Source of the DNA: Xanthomonas massiliensis
Lineage (GTDB): Bacteria; Pseudomonadota; Gammaproteobacteria; Xanthomonadales; Xanthomonadaceae
Length of the DNA: 64,000 bases
Direction of reading: 5' to 3'
Assembly (NCBI RefSeq): GCF_900018785.1
Contig: NZ_FCOY01000007.1
Span: 124,001 to 188,000 of the forward strand
Position 1 is the stretch's first letter. Each line of letters opens with the position of its first letter. The notes under the pieces were generated by a model, which saw only the letters and a list, made by a program, of their open reading frames with translations, ran no database searches and had not been told where the DNA came from. This document shows, in pieces, positions 62,497 through 64,000 of the stretch. The translations under genes were made by a program, and so were the position numbers.

Positions 62497-64000
62497 TCAG
62501 GCCGGCAGGTGCGGCCGGCGCGGGCCCGGATCGCTGGTGGAGGTGCCGCCGTTCTCCAGGTGCCCGGCATAGCGGCGCAGGAAGCCCGGGCGCGACGGCA
62601 GGGTCACCGCGATGTCGTGCCAGCCGTGATGCGCGGCCGTATCCAGCGCCACGAGTTGCCGCTGTCCCGGCTGCAGCTGCAGTTCCCGCGCGCCGCCCTC
62701 GTCGTAGGCATCGTCGATGCGCACCAGGAGCGGCACGTCGCCCTGGTTGGCCAGCTGCACCTCGGCCACCAGGCGGGAAGCGTCGGGCTGGCGCAGGCAG
62801 GCTTCCAGGCCGGCGATGCCCCCCGCGTCCCCGTCCGTATCGCGGATCTCCGCCAGGGAACCGTTGGGGCCGTAGAGGCGCAATGCGTAGCCGCCGGGGT
62901 GCAGCTCCCAGGTGTCCGCGATGCGCTTGCCCGCCGAGACGGCATAGCGCCGCGGCGGCGACTGCGGCTGTAGCGCGTCGTGGATGTAGAACGCCACCCC
63001 GGTTCCGCCCGGGTTGTCGATCGCCACCTCGAGCCGCCCCTCGGGGGTCAGCCGCGGCGTGGTGGACCACCGGTAAGGCAGGGCGCGCGCCGGGCGCAGC
63101 CCGGCCGCCTGGACCGGCATCTCGCCCTGCGCCGGCACCTGCAGGGGTTGCGGCTGCAGCGGTTGCGGCGGCGCCGGCGCCAGGCGCGGGCGCAGCGGCC
63201 GCTGCCGGCGGGTGAAGTCGAAGGCGCTGGTCAGGTCCCCGCATATCGAGCGCCGCCAGGCACCGATGTTGGGCTCCATCACGCCGAAGCGGGCCTCGAG
63301 GAAGCGGATCACCGAGGTGTGGTCGAAGGTCTGCGAGCACACCCAGCCGCCCGTGGACCACGGCGAGATGACCAGCATCGGCACGCGCGGCCCCAGGCCC
63401 ACCGGCTGCCGGCCGCCCGGGTCGGCGCCGGGGACCAGCGGGTTGCGCGCCCGCGGGAAGCGGTCCAGATCCAGGATGTCCTGCTCCAGCGCGCCGGCCA
63501 GGTCCTCCGATACCAGGCCGGGGCCGTTCGGGCGGCTCTCCAGCGGCGGCATGGGCGGGACGACGTGGTCGAACAGGCCGTCGTTCTCGTCGTAGTTGAT
63601 CAGCAGTACGGTCTTGCTCCAGACCTCGGGATCGGCGGTCAGCGCATCGAGGACGCGGTCGATGTAGTACGCGCCGTCGTCCTGGCTGGCGGCGGGATGC
63701 TCGCAGTACTTGAAGGGCGCCACGACCCAGCTGACCTGCGGCAGGCGGCCCGCCAGCACGTCCTGGCGCATCTGCCCCAGGTCGCGGTCGGTGGTGCCGC
63801 GGCGCACCAGCTCGCCGTCGGGATCGGCGCCCTCCTGGACCTGGTAGGCCGCGAAGAACTCCAGCGAGTTGTCGGTGTAGTTGTCCGTGGGCGAGCCGGG
63901 CTCGCCGGTGCCGCCCTGGTACACCCGCCACGAGATGCCGGCCTGCTGCAGGCGCTCGGGGTAGGTGGTCCACGAATAGCCGTTGTGCCCGGCGCGCTCT
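62497..64000 (-). CDS. Phospholipase C, phosphocholine-specific type (C-terminal part)
   Basis: The gene continues past the right edge; about 500 C-terminal residues are visible. The phosphoesterase/PLC catalytic half has TTYPERLQQAGISWRVYQ, VLLINYDENDGLFDHVVPP (metal Asp/His) and LGPRVPMLVISPWSTGGWVCSQTFDHTSV. Two DUF756-type beta-sandwich repeats (about the last 230 residues) follow. These proteins are exported, often by Tat, and cleave phosphatidylcholine or sphingomyelin; the signal region is out of view. It lies 219 bases upstream of recO on the same strand. Confidence 0.92.
   Translation of the reverse strand, partial: ERAGHNGYSWTTYPERLQQAGISWRVYQGGTGEPGSPTDNYTDNSLEFFAAYQVQEGADPDGELVRRGTTDRDLGQMRQDVLAGRLPQVSWVVAPFKYCEHPAASQDDGAYYIDRVLDALTADPEVWSKTVLLINYDENDGLFDHVVPPMPPLESRPNGPGLVSEDLAGALEQDILDLDRFPRARNPLVPGADPGGRQPVGLGPRVPMLVISPWSTGGWVCSQTFDHTSVIRFLEARFGVMEPNIGAWRRSICGDLTSAFDFTRRQRPLRPRLAPAPPQPLQPQPLQVPAQGEMPVQAAGLRPARALPYRWSTTPRLTPEGRLEVAIDNPGGTGVAFYIHDALQPQSPPRRYAVSAGKRIADTWELHPGGYALRLYGPNGSLAEIRDTDGDAGGIAGLEACLRQPDASRLVAEVQLANQGDVPLLVRIDDAYDEGGARELQLQPGQRQLVALDTAAHHGWHDIAVTLPSRPGFLRRYAGHLENGGTSTSDPGPRRPHLPA

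Overview
The window is a high-GC (about 70 %) chromosomal segment, densely packed with genes that almost all end their codons in G or C. Large TonB-dependent receptors, a SAM-riboswitch-led metX-metB-hom operon, a lysine/alanine-rich histone H1-like protein, FadE/TetR and many two-component and c-di-GMP proteins point to a gammaproteobacterium of the Xanthomonadaceae (Pseudoxanthomonas/Stenotrophomonas/Luteimonas-like). That placement is inference from gene content. No rRNA, tRNA, IS element, prophage or CRISPR array was seen.

Left end (1-8.5 kb): a truncated TonB receptor diverges from a LysR regulator. An 0.85 kb stretch without a recognisable gene follows, then a DUF3100 membrane protein translationally coupled to an M20 amidohydrolase, a GntR/FCD regulator and L-serine dehydratase. 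The receptor and the DUF3100 gene share a long, geometrically identical LysR-type operator. This suggests one import-and-hydrolysis regulon, loosely like the LysR-controlled abg system of E. coli but with a different transporter. It is the most promising undescribed system here. A ClpP-fold membrane-anchored protein follows.

8.6-12.2 kb (minus strand): methionine/threonine-branch operon metX-metB-hom with ATGA and GTGA overlaps, behind a clear SAM-I riboswitch. 12.2-18.4 kb: an M23 peptidase and a signalling cluster (two histidine kinases, a degenerate GGDEF-EAL-REC protein, a NarL-type regulator, a lone receiver). 18.5-25.2 kb: housekeeping genes prfC, a hemolysin III protein, a Cache-GGDEF cyclase, a polyprenyl-phosphate glycosyltransferase, mtgA and hslO.

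25.2-29.3 kb: an exported protein whose C-terminus copies the last strands of the 977-residue TonB receptor next to it. 29.7-34.4 kb: TetR, an alpha/beta hydrolase, FadE and a DUF4442 protein form a fatty-acid module with a palindromic operator on the promoter. 34.8-44.3 kb: two transporters, a serine beta-lactamase-like hydrolase, LysR with a divergent SDR that lacks its catalytic Tyr/Lys, then PQQ glucose dehydrogenase and an OprB-type porin (periplasmic sugar oxidation). 44.9-50.7 kb: SDR, ABM lipoprotein, PRISE-like reductase, a small protein and two MFS exporters.

50.7-64 kb: the histone-like gene with a long structured leader, gcvT and gcvH, SPFH and NfeD proteins, a cold-shock protein, then a minus-strand run of rlmD, CYTH, DsbA-like, nagZ, hpt and MTIP. 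A REC-Hpt protein, recO and the C-terminal part of a phosphocholine-type phospholipase C (cut by the window edge) close the window.
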